NCBI GenBank assembly: GCA_963795795.1
Contig: CAWCJS010000001.1
Span: forward strand, 1-64,000
Origin: Palsa-504 sp963795795
GTDB taxonomy: Bacteria > Actinomycetota > Actinomycetes > Streptosporangiales > Streptosporangiaceae
Reading direction: 5' to 3'
Length of the DNA stretch: 64,000 bases
Shown here: positions 9,561 through 17,680 of the stretch, in pieces
Layout: each line of letters starts with the position of its first letter
How positions within the stretch are numbered: position 1 is the stretch's first letter
Notes under the pieces: generated by a model
Database searches by the model: none
What the model was told of the DNA's origin: nothing
What the model saw: only the letters and a program-made list of their open reading frames with translations
Position numbers and translations under genes: made by a program

Positions 9561-10628
9561 ATGGCGCGGCGGGTAAACAGTGAGCTGTTGCTGGTAGGGA
9601 GCCTGCCGGCGGACTCGACCAATTCGGCGCTCCGCGCTGCGGCAGGATTCTTCGGTGACCTGGTGTTCGCCCTGCCGGACGGCGAGACCGGTCCGCGGGC
9701 GGCCTGGGTCGGCTATGAGCGGGAGCGCCTCGTGCGGCCGAACGCCGGTGTCGTCGTGGTCCAGGAGACGGAATCGCCGACCGGGATCCCGCGGCACGCG
9801 TACGAAACCCCGGTATTCGCCCCCCGCCCCGGCGTCACCGAACTGCACTGGGACTCCTGGCCGCGCATCGATGACGCGATCGCCGGCTACCAGGTGTTCA
9901 GCGCGCTGCGCGCCGACGGCGTGATCCCCGCCGGCCTGCGGTTCCAGGTCGGGCTCCCGTTCCCGGCCAGCGCGATGAACGGGTTCAAGGCCGACTTCGC
10001 CGCCGACTACCCCGTCGCGGCGCGGGCCTTCGAGGATCTGGTGGCCCGCGAACTGAACCGGCTGACCGCGGCCGTGCCGCCCGCCGACCTGGCCATCCAG
10101 TGGGACCTGGCGTACGAGACGCAGGACCTGGAAGGGGTGCTGGCGTGGACGGGCGAAGGCGCCTGGGACCGGTTCGCCGGGCCGGTCACCCGCCTCACCC
10201 GGCTGATCCCGGCCGATGTCCTGGTCGGCTACCACCTGTGCTACGGGACCTTCCCGGAATGGCCGATGTACGAGGCGCGCGACATGGCCCTGCTGGTGCG
10301 GATGGCGAACTTCGCGGTCGCGAACTCCGGGCGCCCGGTGGACTGGCTCCACCTGGCCGGCCCCCGCTACCTGCGCAGCGAGGACCGCAGCTTCTTCCGC
10401 CCGCTGGCTGACCTGGAGCCGGGCGACGCCCGCGTCTTCCTGGGCATCGTGCTGCCGATCGACGGGGCCGCCGGGCTGCGGCGCAGGCACGACACGGCCT
10501 CGCGCTACCTGTCCGACTTCGGCGTGGCGATGTACTGCGGCTTCGGCCGCCAGCCCGGCGCCGACGGTACCGAGACAATGCGCGAGCACGCCCGCGTGGC
10601 CCGCACCATCCGGCCCGCGACGCCGTGA
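9561..10628 (+). CDS. MetE-like (cobalamin-independent methionine synthase fold) protein
   Basis: The 355-residue product starts at ATG 9561 behind a strong AGGAGG site. Sequence order and motifs (LLVGSLPADS at the start, ALPDGETGPR near residue 40, LRFQVGLPFPASAM in the middle, VGYHLCYGTF near 225, and GIVLPIDGAAGLRRR near 295) fit the UROD/MetE-like TIM-barrel family of uncharacterised proteins. The His and Cys of YHLCYG are candidate metal ligands, as in MetE. The substrate is unknown. It leads a cluster with a glyoxalase-fold protein and a crotonase, suggesting catabolism of a small organic compound. A methyl-transfer role is inference. Confidence 0.65.
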   Translation: MARRVNSELLLVGSLPADSTNSALRAAAGFFGDLVFALPDGETGPRAAWVGYERERLVRPNAGVVVVQETESPTGIPRHAYETPVFAPRPGVTELHWDSWPRIDDAIAGYQVFSALRADGVIPAGLRFQVGLPFPASAMNGFKADFAADYPVAARAFEDLVARELNRLTAAVPPADLAIQWDLAYETQDLEGVLAWTGEGAWDRFAGPVTRLTRLIPADVLVGYHLCYGTFPEWPMYEARDMALLVRMANFAVANSGRPVDWLHLAGPRYLRSEDRSFFRPLADLEPGDARVFLGIVLPIDGAAGLRRRHDTASRYLSDFGVAMYCGFGRQPGADGTETMREHARVARTIRPATP

Positions 10629-10708
10629 AAGCGGCGGCCCGTCCCGGCGGACGCTGCGCCTGACCGCGGTCATGTCGCGGCGGGCCGTGGCGTCCTATTG
10701 TTGGGGTT

Positions 10709-11432
10709 GTGCTGAGCGGACCGCGGTTGCGGCAAGTGGCCCTGGTGGCGCGCGACTGCGGCCAGGTGGCTGGTGAGCTGAGCCAGGCCTTCGGCTGGCC
10801 GGCGCCCTTCCATGATCCGGGAGTGGGACATTTCGGCCTGACCAACGCGGTGTTCGCGGTCGGCGACACGTTCGTGGAAGTGGTTGCTCCCGCGCAGCCG
10901 GACACGACCGCCGGCCGGTACCTCGACAAGCGAGGCGGTGACGGCGGGTACATGGCGATCTTCCAGGTCCCGGATCTGGCCGAAGCCCGCCGCCGGGTCG
11001 CCAGCCTGGGCGTACGGGTGATCTGGACCACCGCCGACCTGCCCGACATGGCCGGGACCCACCTGCATCCCCGGGACGTCCCCGGCGCCATCGTGTCGCT
11101 GGACTGGGCGAACCCGGAGCAATCGTGGCGGTGGGCGGGTCCGTCGTGGACGGCGCGGGTGCCCGAACACGCCCCCGGCGGCCTGACCGGGCTGACCATC
11201 GAGGTCGACGACCCGGCCGCCGCGGCCCGGCGCTGGGCGGCGGTGCTCGGGATCTCCGACGCCGACGGCGGGGACACCACGGTCGTAGTGCTGCCGGACG
11301 CGGGCCAGCGGCTGCGGTTCGTGCCCGCTCGGGGGCGGCGGCGAGGGAATCACCGAGGTGAGGGTCGCCGGACTGCCCGACGGCGGGCCATGGGTGATCG
11401 GCGGGGTCCGCTTCGCCGGCGAGGAAGGCTGA
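10709..11432 (+). CDS. Glyoxalase/VOC-fold protein, one frameshift
   Basis: From GTG 10709 the protein shows two VOC modules (start RLRQVALVARDC; second module GLTGLTIEVDDPAAAARRW). It resembles the glyoxalase-like domain proteins often paired with crotonases. After about residue 209 the annotated frame turns into Arg-rich nonsense. Removing one G from the GGGGG run at 11332-11336 restores a sensible end, GITEVRVAGLPDGGPWVIGG, that stops at 11430-11432, two bases before the crotonase ATG. The restored length is about 240 residues. The exact fit to the next gene strongly supports a single-base artefact or a very recent mutation. Enzyme activity is unknown. Confidence 0.7.
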
Positions 11433-11433
11433 C

Positions 11434-12249
11434 ATGACTGCGCTCGACACGGGAACCGAGGACCTGCGGGCCGAGATCGACGACGGCGTGGCGGTCATCA
11501 CGATGAACCGCCCGGAACGGCGGAACGCGTTCTCCCAGGCCATGGTGTCTGCCCTAGGGGCGGTCCTGGCCCGGGTCGAGACCGACGACGCGGTGGGCTG
11601 TGTCGTGCTCACCGGGGCGGGCGGCGCCTTCTGCGCCGGGGGCGACGTCAAGAGCATGGCCGCCCCATCAGACGGGGGCGGCCCGTCACTCGACGCCCGC
11701 ATCCACCGTCAGCGGCTGAACCAGCGCGCCACCAGCGGTCGCCTGTGGAGCATGCCCAAGCCGACGATCGCCGCCATACCGGGCCCCGCCGCGGGCGCCG
11801 GCCTGTCGCTGGCGCTGGCCTGCGACCTGCGCTACGCGGTACCCAGCGCGGTGCTGACGACGGCCTTCGCCAAGGTCGCGTTCGCCGGGGACTACGGCGG
11901 GACCTGGTTCCTGACCCGGCTCGTGGGCAGCGGCAAGGCCAAGGAGCTGTACTACTTCTCCGAGCGGCTGAGCGCCGAGGACGCCCTGCGGCTCGGGATC
12001 GTCAACGCGATCTTCCCGCCCGCCGACTTCGAGCGGGAGGTCATGGAACGGGCTCGCCGGCTGGCGCAAGGGCCGTCGATCGCTTACCGCTACATGAAGG
12101 AGAACCTGAACCGGGCCGTATCAGGCGAGCTGGATGACTGCATGGACCTGGAAGTGACCCATCATGTGCACACCGGCCTCACCGAGGATCATCGCGAAGC
12201 CGCTCAAGCCTTCGTGGACAAGCGCGAGCCACGTTTCCGCGGCCGGTAG
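11434..12249 (+). CDS. Enoyl-CoA hydratase/isomerase (crotonase family)
   Basis: The 271-residue product has the full crotonase fold: VITMNRPERRNAFS near the start, the oxyanion-hole block GAFCAGGDVKSMA, the second oxyanion region PGPAAGAGLSLALACDLRYA, and the trimer-forming helical C-terminus. It would hydrate or isomerise an enoyl-CoA thioester in the cytoplasm. The family Glu positions are not obvious from reading (AFAGDYGGTW stands where one often sees a Gly-Ala-Asp/Glu motif), so the precise reaction is open. It lies two bases after the frame-corrected glyoxalase and is certainly co-transcribed with it. Confidence 0.88.
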   Translation: MTALDTGTEDLRAEIDDGVAVITMNRPERRNAFSQAMVSALGAVLARVETDDAVGCVVLTGAGGAFCAGGDVKSMAAPSDGGGPSLDARIHRQRLNQRATSGRLWSMPKPTIAAIPGPAAGAGLSLALACDLRYAVPSAVLTTAFAKVAFAGDYGGTWFLTRLVGSGKAKELYYFSERLSAEDALRLGIVNAIFPPADFEREVMERARRLAQGPSIAYRYMKENLNRAVSGELDDCMDLEVTHHVHTGLTEDHREAAQAFVDKREPRFRGR

Positions 12250-12300
12250 CCGCTCCATAACCTCGGCCGGAGCGACGATCCCGTGCTGGCCAGCGCCTGG

Positions 12301-13626
12301 TCAGCTGTCCGCGGTCTGGATCTGATTCCTGCCTTCCAGCAGCTCGTCCAGAACATGGGACACCAGCCCTTGCTGCTCCGCGGTGGCGCTGGGGCCGAAG
12401 AACGCCTCGGCTAGGTGCGTGGCATCTTCGTCCGCGGGATTAGCAAGGTGCTCGAGCAACACCGATACCAGCCGGTACCGTAGCTGCTCCAGATTGGGGA
12501 CACGCAGGCTGAACCCTCGCCCAGGCCCGTGTACCTCGAATACGTGTCCGCGCCAGAGGATTCCCTTGAGCTTGTTGAAATCCACCTCAGTGAGAATGAA
12601 CCCGCGGGCAGCCGCGCCTGCCTCGATCTTCAGGCGCAGGCTGTCGAAATTCGGCTCGACCACGGCCGAGGAGCCGTCGAACGCGGTCACGATAAGTTCC
12701 GGGACGTCCCACATGGCCTGCCGTTCGGCGGGAAGGCGCAGTCCCCGCCTGCGGAGCTGGCGCTCTATGAGGACGGTGGGGGTGGAACTTGCCGCAGCCG
12801 CACCGCCTTGCGGGTAAGCCTGACCATCAATATCCGCCCGTACCGCCAGCTCGTGATCGTATTCTCCCGGCTGCTCGGCGATGCTGCCGTCCAGGGCCTT
12901 TAGCAATTCGGTGAACGTGGCGAAGCCGAAATTCCGCTCGTCAAAAGCCGGGTCGAGCCGCTTGACCAGCGGCCGGACGGCCGCCTTGAGCGCCCACGAC
13001 TCACCGCGGCCCGCGGCCAGCATGCGCACCGCCTTGACCACCAGGTCGGCCGCGTCCTCCAGCGGTTCCGGTTCCTGGGCGGTGGCATCCAGCTCAACCG
13101 CGGCGGGCGAGGCGCTGGTGGCCGCCAGGTCGCGGTAGAAGCGGAACTCATCGCAGGCGAACTTGTAGCTGCTCGCGGTGCGGCTCGTTCCGATGCCGAT
13201 GAAGAAGCGGCCGTCTCTACGGCACCGCTGAGCCAGCGACGTGTAGTCGCTGTCGGAAGCGACGAGGACCACGTGCGAAAGATGAGGGTGCCGTTGCAGA
13301 TCCTCGGCCACGTCCAGGACCAGCCGGATATCCGCGCCGTTCTTGGAGCCGGTCAGCGGGAAGAGCTGAACCAGATCCACCGCGTGCGCCTGTAGTTCAT
13401 CGCGGTAGCGACCGTAATACTGCCAATTGCAGTAGGCACGGTGCACGACGATGCGCCCGAACGTCGCCGCGTATTCGACGACCGGATCAATATCGACCAG
13501 TGGTTCCTGCGGCCGGAACCAGACGGCCCGGTAGGCACCCGGGCCGCCCAGGTCGTCCATCAAGCTGGCGTGGACGTTCTCGAAGTCCCAGTAGACGGCT
13601 ACCGCGGAATCCGAATCGGCCATCAT
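12301..13626 (-). CDS. NYN-domain nuclease with OST-HTH (LOTUS) domain
   Basis: ATG 13626 follows a GGGGGGAAG site; a longer start at 13671 has none. The 441-residue protein begins with an NYN/LabA-type PIN-fold domain: VYWDFENVH near residue 10, GADIRLVLDVAEDL near 98, and VLVASDSDYTSLAQRCR near 117, giving the acidic triad of a metal-dependent RNase. After a short linker, about residues 175-250 form an OST-HTH/LOTUS domain (motif FDERNFGFATFTELLKAL), an RNA-binding module. The C-terminal 150 residues have no motif I know but include a predicted second LOTUS-like segment (FDSLRLKIEAGAAARGFIL). NYN-LOTUS proteins are thought to act on RNA; the target is unknown. It is monocistronic. Confidence 0.82.
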   Translation of the reverse strand: MMADSDSAVAVYWDFENVHASLMDDLGGPGAYRAVWFRPQEPLVDIDPVVEYAATFGRIVVHRAYCNWQYYGRYRDELQAHAVDLVQLFPLTGSKNGADIRLVLDVAEDLQRHPHLSHVVLVASDSDYTSLAQRCRRDGRFFIGIGTSRTASSYKFACDEFRFYRDLAATSASPAAVELDATAQEPEPLEDAADLVVKAVRMLAAGRGESWALKAAVRPLVKRLDPAFDERNFGFATFTELLKALDGSIAEQPGEYDHELAVRADIDGQAYPQGGAAAASSTPTVLIERQLRRRGLRLPAERQAMWDVPELIVTAFDGSSAVVEPNFDSLRLKIEAGAAARGFILTEVDFNKLKGILWRGHVFEVHGPGRGFSLRVPNLEQLRYRLVSVLLEHLANPADEDATHLAEAFFGPSATAEQQGLVSHVLDELLEGRNQIQTADS

Positions 13627-13706
13627 GACTTCCCCCCAGGGGCAGAACTGCCGTGCGCTTCGATTATCCAATCATTGCCTGACGGCCCCCGTGCCTTCCC
13701 CGGCGG

Positions 13707-14708
13707 CTAGACCTGCCTGGCCGTCGTGAGCCCCGCCCAGTCGAAGGTCTCGCCCGCCTGCCGGAGCCGGTCCCTGGTCTGCTCGTCGCACAGGGCTCCG
13801 CGTAGCCCGGCCAGGTAGCAATCCCGCGCGGATACCCCCAGGCTCATCGCCGCCGCGTAGTCGGCGGTCAGGTCGGTTCCGAACATCGCCGGGTCGTCGG
13901 TGGACACCGAGCAGGCCACCCCGGCCGCCACTAGCCGCGGCAGCGGGTGCTCGGCCAGCGCGGTGACCGCGCCGGTGCGCACGTTCGAGATCGGGCACAC
14001 GTCGAGCACCACGCGGCGGTCAGCCAGTTCGGCGACCAGGTGGGGATCCTCGACGGCCCGGACCCCGTGCCGGATCCGGTCTGCCGCCAGGGCGTCCAGC
14101 GCGCCGCGGATCGACGCCGGTCCGGCCACCTCGCCCGCGTGCGGGACCGACCCGATGCCGCCGTCCCTGGCCAGCGCGAACGCCGGGGCGTACGGCTCGG
14201 GCGGGTATTCCGCCTCGGCGCCGCCAAGGCCGAGGCCAACCACGCCACGATCGCGGTAGGCGATCGCGTAGCGTGCGGTCAGCTCGGCCGCTTCCAGCGG
14301 GTAGCCACGCGGAATGTCCGGCGTCAGCCGGACTTGAACGCCGTGCAACTCGGCGGCCTGCTGGGCGCCGTCGCAGTACCCGGTGAAGACCGCGTCCCAG
14401 CCGGCCCCGCGCGAGACCGGCTCGGCGGGCGTGAAGATGCCCTCGAGGTAGACCGCGCCGTGGCTGGCTGCCTCGGCCGCGTAGTCGACCACGACCTGGC
14501 GGAAGTCCCGCTCGGTCTGCAGCGCGCGGGTGGTGACCAGCCAGGCCTGCAGGAAATGCGCGAAGTCGCGGAACCTGTACAGCTCGGCGAGCCCTTCCAC
14601 CGAATCGGCGGGCAGCGGTACGTCGTTGCGCCTGGCGATCTCCAGCAGCGTCCCGGCCCGGACGGTGCCCTCTAGGTGCACGTGCAGCTCGATCTTGGGA
14701 AACGTCAC
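13707..14708 (-). CDS. add: Adenosine deaminase family protein (adenosine or aminofutalosine deaminase)
   Basis: This is a 333-residue zinc amidohydrolase. The metal and catalytic residues are in place: His9/His11 in ELHVHLEG, His190 and Glu193 in GSVPHAGE, His214 in RIRHGVR, and Asp271-Asp272 in VSTDDP. The family deaminates adenosine to inosine. The variant GSVPHAGE is closer to the subgroup that deaminates aminofutalosine in menaquinone synthesis than to classic ADA (TVHAGE), so that reaction is a real alternative. It has no operon partner that would decide. Confidence 0.85.
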   Translation of the reverse strand: MTFPKIELHVHLEGTVRAGTLLEIARRNDVPLPADSVEGLAELYRFRDFAHFLQAWLVTTRALQTERDFRQVVVDYAAEAASHGAVYLEGIFTPAEPVSRGAGWDAVFTGYCDGAQQAAELHGVQVRLTPDIPRGYPLEAAELTARYAIAYRDRGVVGLGLGGAEAEYPPEPYAPAFALARDGGIGSVPHAGEVAGPASIRGALDALAADRIRHGVRAVEDPHLVAELADRRVVLDVCPISNVRTGAVTALAEHPLPRLVAAGVACSVSTDDPAMFGTDLTADYAAAMSLGVSARDCYLAGLRGALCDEQTRDRLRQAGETFDWAGLTTARQV

Positions 14709-14779
14709 GGCCTCGATTATCGGGCAGAGAGCCGAGTCGCCCTACCGGATGAGCGTCTCCTCGCCCGGGATCAGCGGGT

Positions 14780-15187
14780 TCAGGCCCCGCCTACCGACCG
14801 CGCGTTCGACGACAGGTCGCCGGAGTCGATGCCGAAGGCCACGATGCGCGTGGGCCGGATCCGCACGATGGTGTCCTCGAACCGCTCGCCGAAGGCCTTG
14901 CCGCCGGACGGGACGACCTCCGCGCTACCGCGCACCTCGATCATCCGCGGCTGCCAGGGCGGGAGCACGTCGTCCACCACGATGCTCGCACGGCCCGTGC
15001 GCTCCACGTCGCGCAGCTTCTTGGTCTGGCTCATCCGCATGCCGCCCACGTCGATCGCGTCCTGCTCGGCGTTGTAGCGAAACGACGTCGGGACCACGTG
15101 CGGCTGGCCGTCAGGGCCGACGGTCGCGATCCGCCCCAGCCGCTGCCCGGCCAGATACTCGATCTCCTGATCGGTGAACACGCTCAT
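14780..15187 (-). CDS. PPOX-class F420-dependent flavin/deazaflavin-binding protein
   Basis: The 135-residue split-barrel protein starts at ATG 15187. Motifs are EIEYLAGQRLGRIATVGPDG and PHVVPTSFRYN at the start, IDVGGMRMSQTKKLRDV in the middle and ASIVVDDVLPPWQPR further on. This is the PPOX/F420 Rv1155-like family, which in actinomycetes binds coenzyme F420 and reduces small substrates. Length is normal for the family. The substrate cannot be told. It is divergent from the minizincin gene, so their promoters share 64 bases. Confidence 0.8.
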   Translation of the reverse strand: MSVFTDQEIEYLAGQRLGRIATVGPDGQPHVVPTSFRYNAEQDAIDVGGMRMSQTKKLRDVERTGRASIVVDDVLPPWQPRMIEVRGSAEVVPSGGKAFGERFEDTIVRIRPTRIVAFGIDSGDLSSNARSVGGA

Positions 15188-15251
15188 GCCGCACTAACCG
15201 GTTTGCCCGCTGCGGCATTCCGCGCGCATTGCCGCGCCGGACAATGGGCTA

Positions 15252-15593
15252 GTGATCTACGTCGAACCTGCCCGTTTCGAGGAAATGGTCGCCACGGCGA
15301 TGGACGGGCTGCCGGAAGAACTCGGCAAGCTGATGGCCAACGTCGCAGTGACGGTCGAGCACGGCCCGGGCCCGCCCGGCCTGCTCGGGCTCTACCAGGG
15401 TGTCCCGCTGACCAGCCGCACCTCGCAGTACGCGGGGGTCCTGCCCGACCGCATCACGATCTACCGCCGCGCGATCTGCGCGATCTGCAGCACCGAGGAC
15501 GAGGTCGCCGACCGGGTCCGCCGGACGGTCATCCACGAGATCGGCCATCACTTCGGTATCGATGACAATCGGCTCCGCGAGCTCGGCTGGTGA
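15252..15593 (+). CDS. Minizincin-type metallopeptidase (DUF1025 family)
   Basis: The 113-residue product starts at GTG 15252. The zinc motif HEIGHHFGIDD at residues 96-106 (HExxHxxGxxD) places the metal-binding and catalytic residues almost at the C-terminus, as in the small actinobacterial and proteobacterial DUF1025 minimal zincins. The CAICSTEDE segment adds two cysteines. No signal peptide is seen, so it should act in the cytoplasm. The substrate is unknown. A strong hairpin follows at 15606-15645. Confidence 0.82.
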   Translation: MIYVEPARFEEMVATAMDGLPEELGKLMANVAVTVEHGPGPPGLLGLYQGVPLTSRTSQYAGVLPDRITIYRRAICAICSTEDEVADRVRRTVIHEIGHHFGIDDNRLRELGW

Positions 15594-15605
15594 AAGCGCG
15601 CTCCC

Positions 15606-15645
15606 GCGGACGGCAGCGGTACGTCGCCGGACCGCTGCCGTCCGC
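15606..15645. terminator. Perfect 15-bp hairpin between convergent genes
   Basis: The arms 15606-15620 (GCGGACGGCAGCGGT) and 15631-15645 are perfectly complementary with a 10-base loop. It lies between the metallopeptidase (plus strand) and the lysine-rich micro-ORF (minus strand), so it can terminate both. A T tract is missing, as is common in actinomycetes. Confidence 0.7.
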
Positions 15646-15655
15646 AGGCTGGGGA

Positions 15656-15706
15656 CTACTTCCCCTTCTTGCTGCCCTTCTTGCTCTTCTTGCTCTTCTT
15701 GGCCAC
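15656..15706 (-). CDS. 16-residue lysine-rich microprotein (putative)
   Basis: On the minus strand GTG 15704-15706 reads 16 codons to TAG at 15656-15658. The peptide is V/M-A followed by an almost perfect KKS/KKG repeat with nine lysines (pattern AKKSKKSKKGSKKGK). A GAGGTGG-like site stands about 10 bases ahead, and a strong hairpin follows immediately. Such a regular codon pattern (AAG AAG AGC) is unlikely by chance, and the start, end and terminator are well formed. The role is unknown; nucleic-acid binding is plausible from charge alone. Confidence 0.5.
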   Translation of the reverse strand: MAKKSKKSKKGSKKGK

Positions 15707-15797
15707 GTGAACCACCTCGCTTCCCCGTCGGAAGGTCAACGAAATGTTGACCGAGCCGTCAACGTATCATTGACCGGGACCAGATGTCGAATACGCT

Positions 15798-16160
15798 GTG
15801 ACGGTGGCCTCCAAGAGCCCCGTCAAGCGGATCCTGGCTGCGCTCGGCGCTCTCGACGTCGCCGACGGGCCGATCGGCCGGCTCCAAGCCGCCCGGCGCC
15901 TGCGCGAAGCGGCAGAGCAGCTGGAGGCCGCCCAGGTTGAGGCCGCCCGCAAGGCCGGAGCCACGTGGATTGACATCGGCGAGTGCTACGGACTCACCAA
16001 GCAAGGTGCCCAGCAGCGCTTCCGGGCTGCCCGCAACCATGCCAAGGCCATTACCGGGGCCGCAACAGGAATGAAGGCCGTTACCGGGGCCTCAGCGGGG
16101 ACGAAGGATAAGCCCGAGGCGCGACCCGCGAGTTCCGCTGATAACAGCCACGAAGGCTAA
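15798..16160 (+). CDS. Small helix-turn-helix protein
   Basis: The 120-residue product starts at GTG 15798. Residues about 25-55 form a long Ala/Arg/Glu helix, followed by a helix-turn-helix (WIDIGECYGLTKQGAQQRFR at about 58-77) of the sigma-4/trp-repressor-like kind found in many small actinobacterial proteins. The C-terminal 40 residues are Ala/Gly/Thr rich and probably disordered, with an internal duplication (AITGAATGMKAVTGASAGTK). It is probably a DNA-binding accessory regulator; no target or partner is visible. Confidence 0.65.
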   Translation: MTVASKSPVKRILAALGALDVADGPIGRLQAARRLREAAEQLEAAQVEAARKAGATWIDIGECYGLTKQGAQQRFRAARNHAKAITGAATGMKAVTGASAGTKDKPEARPASSADNSHEG

Positions 16161-16259
16161 GCGCGAAGCGTTAACCCGCGAGCTCGGCTGGTAAGACCCA
16201 GCCGTTCCCGCTGATAAGGCCCAGCAGGACCTCCTGGAAAGACTTACCCATCCCTCTGG

Positions 16260-16299
16260 TTGGACTTGACAGGCAACCTGTTATACAGTTTGACACTGT
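16260..16299 (+). promoter_or_regulatory. Promoter and operator of the GntR gene (probably leaderless)
   Basis: TTGGAC (16260-16265), a 16-base spacer and TATACA (16282-16287) form a promoter-like pair. The GTG start (16298) is only 11 bases past the -10 box, so transcription would begin at or next to the start codon. The perfect dyad ACAGT-TTGAC-ACTGT (16285-16299) overlaps both, as expected for an autorepressor site. Confidence 0.5.
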
Positions 16300-16945
16300 G
16301 TTGGAGGTCGTATCCGTCGCTGACGCCGTCGCGAACGAGCTGCGCCGCCGGCTGCTGGCCGGTGAGTACGGCGCGGGCCAGGAGCTTCGTGACACCGAGC
16401 TGGCCGACGAGCTCGGTGCCGCGCGGCCGACGGTCCGCGCGGCGGTGCAGACGCTGGTCGGCGACGGCCTGCTCGAACGCGGCCGCGGACGCAGCGCCCG
16501 GGTCCGGTCCTTTACCGCCTTCGACGCGGTGGACCTCTACCGCCTCCGCGAGCCGATCGAGGCCGCCGCGCTGCGGCTGGTCGTCGAACAGCGGCGCCCG
16601 CTGACCGGCCTGCAGGGCGCGCTTGACGCGTTCATGGCCCTGCCGGACGACGTCTCGTGGGATGTTGTCGCGGATCACGACATCGCCTTCCACCGCGCCA
16701 TGTTCACCGCGGCGGGCTCACCGCGGCTGCTGCGCACGTTCAACGGCGTGGCGGCCGAGCTGCGCCTGCTGATCGCGCAGCTGCGGCCGGCCTACCGCGG
16801 GGCCCGCGAGCTCGCCGCCGAGCACGCCGTACTGCTGCAGGTGCTACAGGGCGGTCAGCTCGGCCCGGTCCTGCAGGCCTGGCACGAGCACCTCGACATC
16901 GCCCAGCAGTTCTTCCTCGACCTCATCCGGGAGCGCGACCGATGA
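16298..16945 (+). CDS. GntR-family transcriptional regulator (FadR/FCD subfamily)
   Basis: The 215-residue regulator has an N-terminal winged helix (LRRRLLAGEYGAGQELRDTE, then ARPTVRAAVQTLVGDGLLE) and a C-terminal FCD ligand domain. In the FCD domain the metal-site histidines appear in DHDIAFHRAMF and in the late EHAVLL and WHEHLD blocks. FCD regulators usually sense an organic acid. Its stop overlaps the start of the HAD hydrolase (ATGA), so the two form an operon. It probably represses itself through the dyad at 16285-16299. Confidence 0.85.
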   Translation: MLEVVSVADAVANELRRRLLAGEYGAGQELRDTELADELGAARPTVRAAVQTLVGDGLLERGRGRSARVRSFTAFDAVDLYRLREPIEAAALRLVVEQRRPLTGLQGALDAFMALPDDVSWDVVADHDIAFHRAMFTAAGSPRLLRTFNGVAAELRLLIAQLRPAYRGARELAAEHAVLLQVLQGGQLGPVLQAWHEHLDIAQQFFLDLIRERDR

Positions 16946-17655
16946 AACTCACCGACTTCGAAGCGCTGAGCTTCGACTGCTACGGGACCCTGATCGACTG
17001 GGAAGCCGGCCTGTCGGCCGTGCTCGTCCCGTGGGCCCGCGACCGCGGGCTGAGCATGACCAGCGAGCAGCTCCTGACCGAGTACGCCTCCATCGAAGCC
17101 GCGGTCGAGGCCGAACACCCAGCGCTCCTCTACCCAGACGTCCTGGCCCGCAGTATGCAGCTGCTCGGGACCAAGCTGGGCGCCGAGGTCACCAGCGAAG
17201 ACGCGGCCCGCCTGGCCGGCTCGGTGCCCGACTGGCCTGCGTTCCCCGATTCGCGCGACGCGCTGCTCGCCCTGGGCGAGCGCTTCCGGCTGATCATCTT
17301 GTCCAACGTCGACCGGGCCTCGTTCGCCGCGTCGAGCACCTGGCTCGGCGCCACCTTCGCCAGCGTCATCACCGCGCAGGACGTCGGATCGTACAAGCCG
17401 ACTCAGGCCAACTTCGACGCGCTCGCCGCCGAGGCGGGGCGGCTCGGCATCGGGCCCGGCGGGCTGCTGCACGTGGCGCAGAGCCTGTTCCACGACCACG
17501 TACCCGCCAAGCAGGCCGGGCTGCCCACCGCGTGGATCAACCGCCGGCACGACCGGCCAGGCTGGGGAGCTACCCCCCAGCCGCCCGCGCCGGTGACGCC
17601 CGACTGGGAATTCCCGTCGATGGCCGCCTTCGCCGCGGCCGTCGGCACCGACTAG
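16942..17655 (+). CDS. HAD-family hydrolase, haloacid dehalogenase type II-like
   Basis: ATG 16942 overlaps the GntR stop; the longer open frame upstream is a shadow of the regulator. The 237-residue protein shows HAD motif I SFDCYGTLIDW (nucleophile Asp), motif II LSNVDRASF, motif III Lys in SYKPTQANF, and a late HVAQSLFHDHVPAKQAG region. The arrangement is that of L-2-haloacid dehalogenase type II, but many relatives are phosphatases. The substrate may be the GntR ligand or a precursor. Confidence 0.85.
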   Translation: MKLTDFEALSFDCYGTLIDWEAGLSAVLVPWARDRGLSMTSEQLLTEYASIEAAVEAEHPALLYPDVLARSMQLLGTKLGAEVTSEDAARLAGSVPDWPAFPDSRDALLALGERFRLIILSNVDRASFAASSTWLGATFASVITAQDVGSYKPTQANFDALAAEAGRLGIGPGGLLHVAQSLFHDHVPAKQAGLPTAWINRRHDRPGWGATPQPPAPVTPDWEFPSMAAFAAAVGTD

Positions 17656-17680
17656 CCGACCGCACCCGGCCCGGTGGCGA

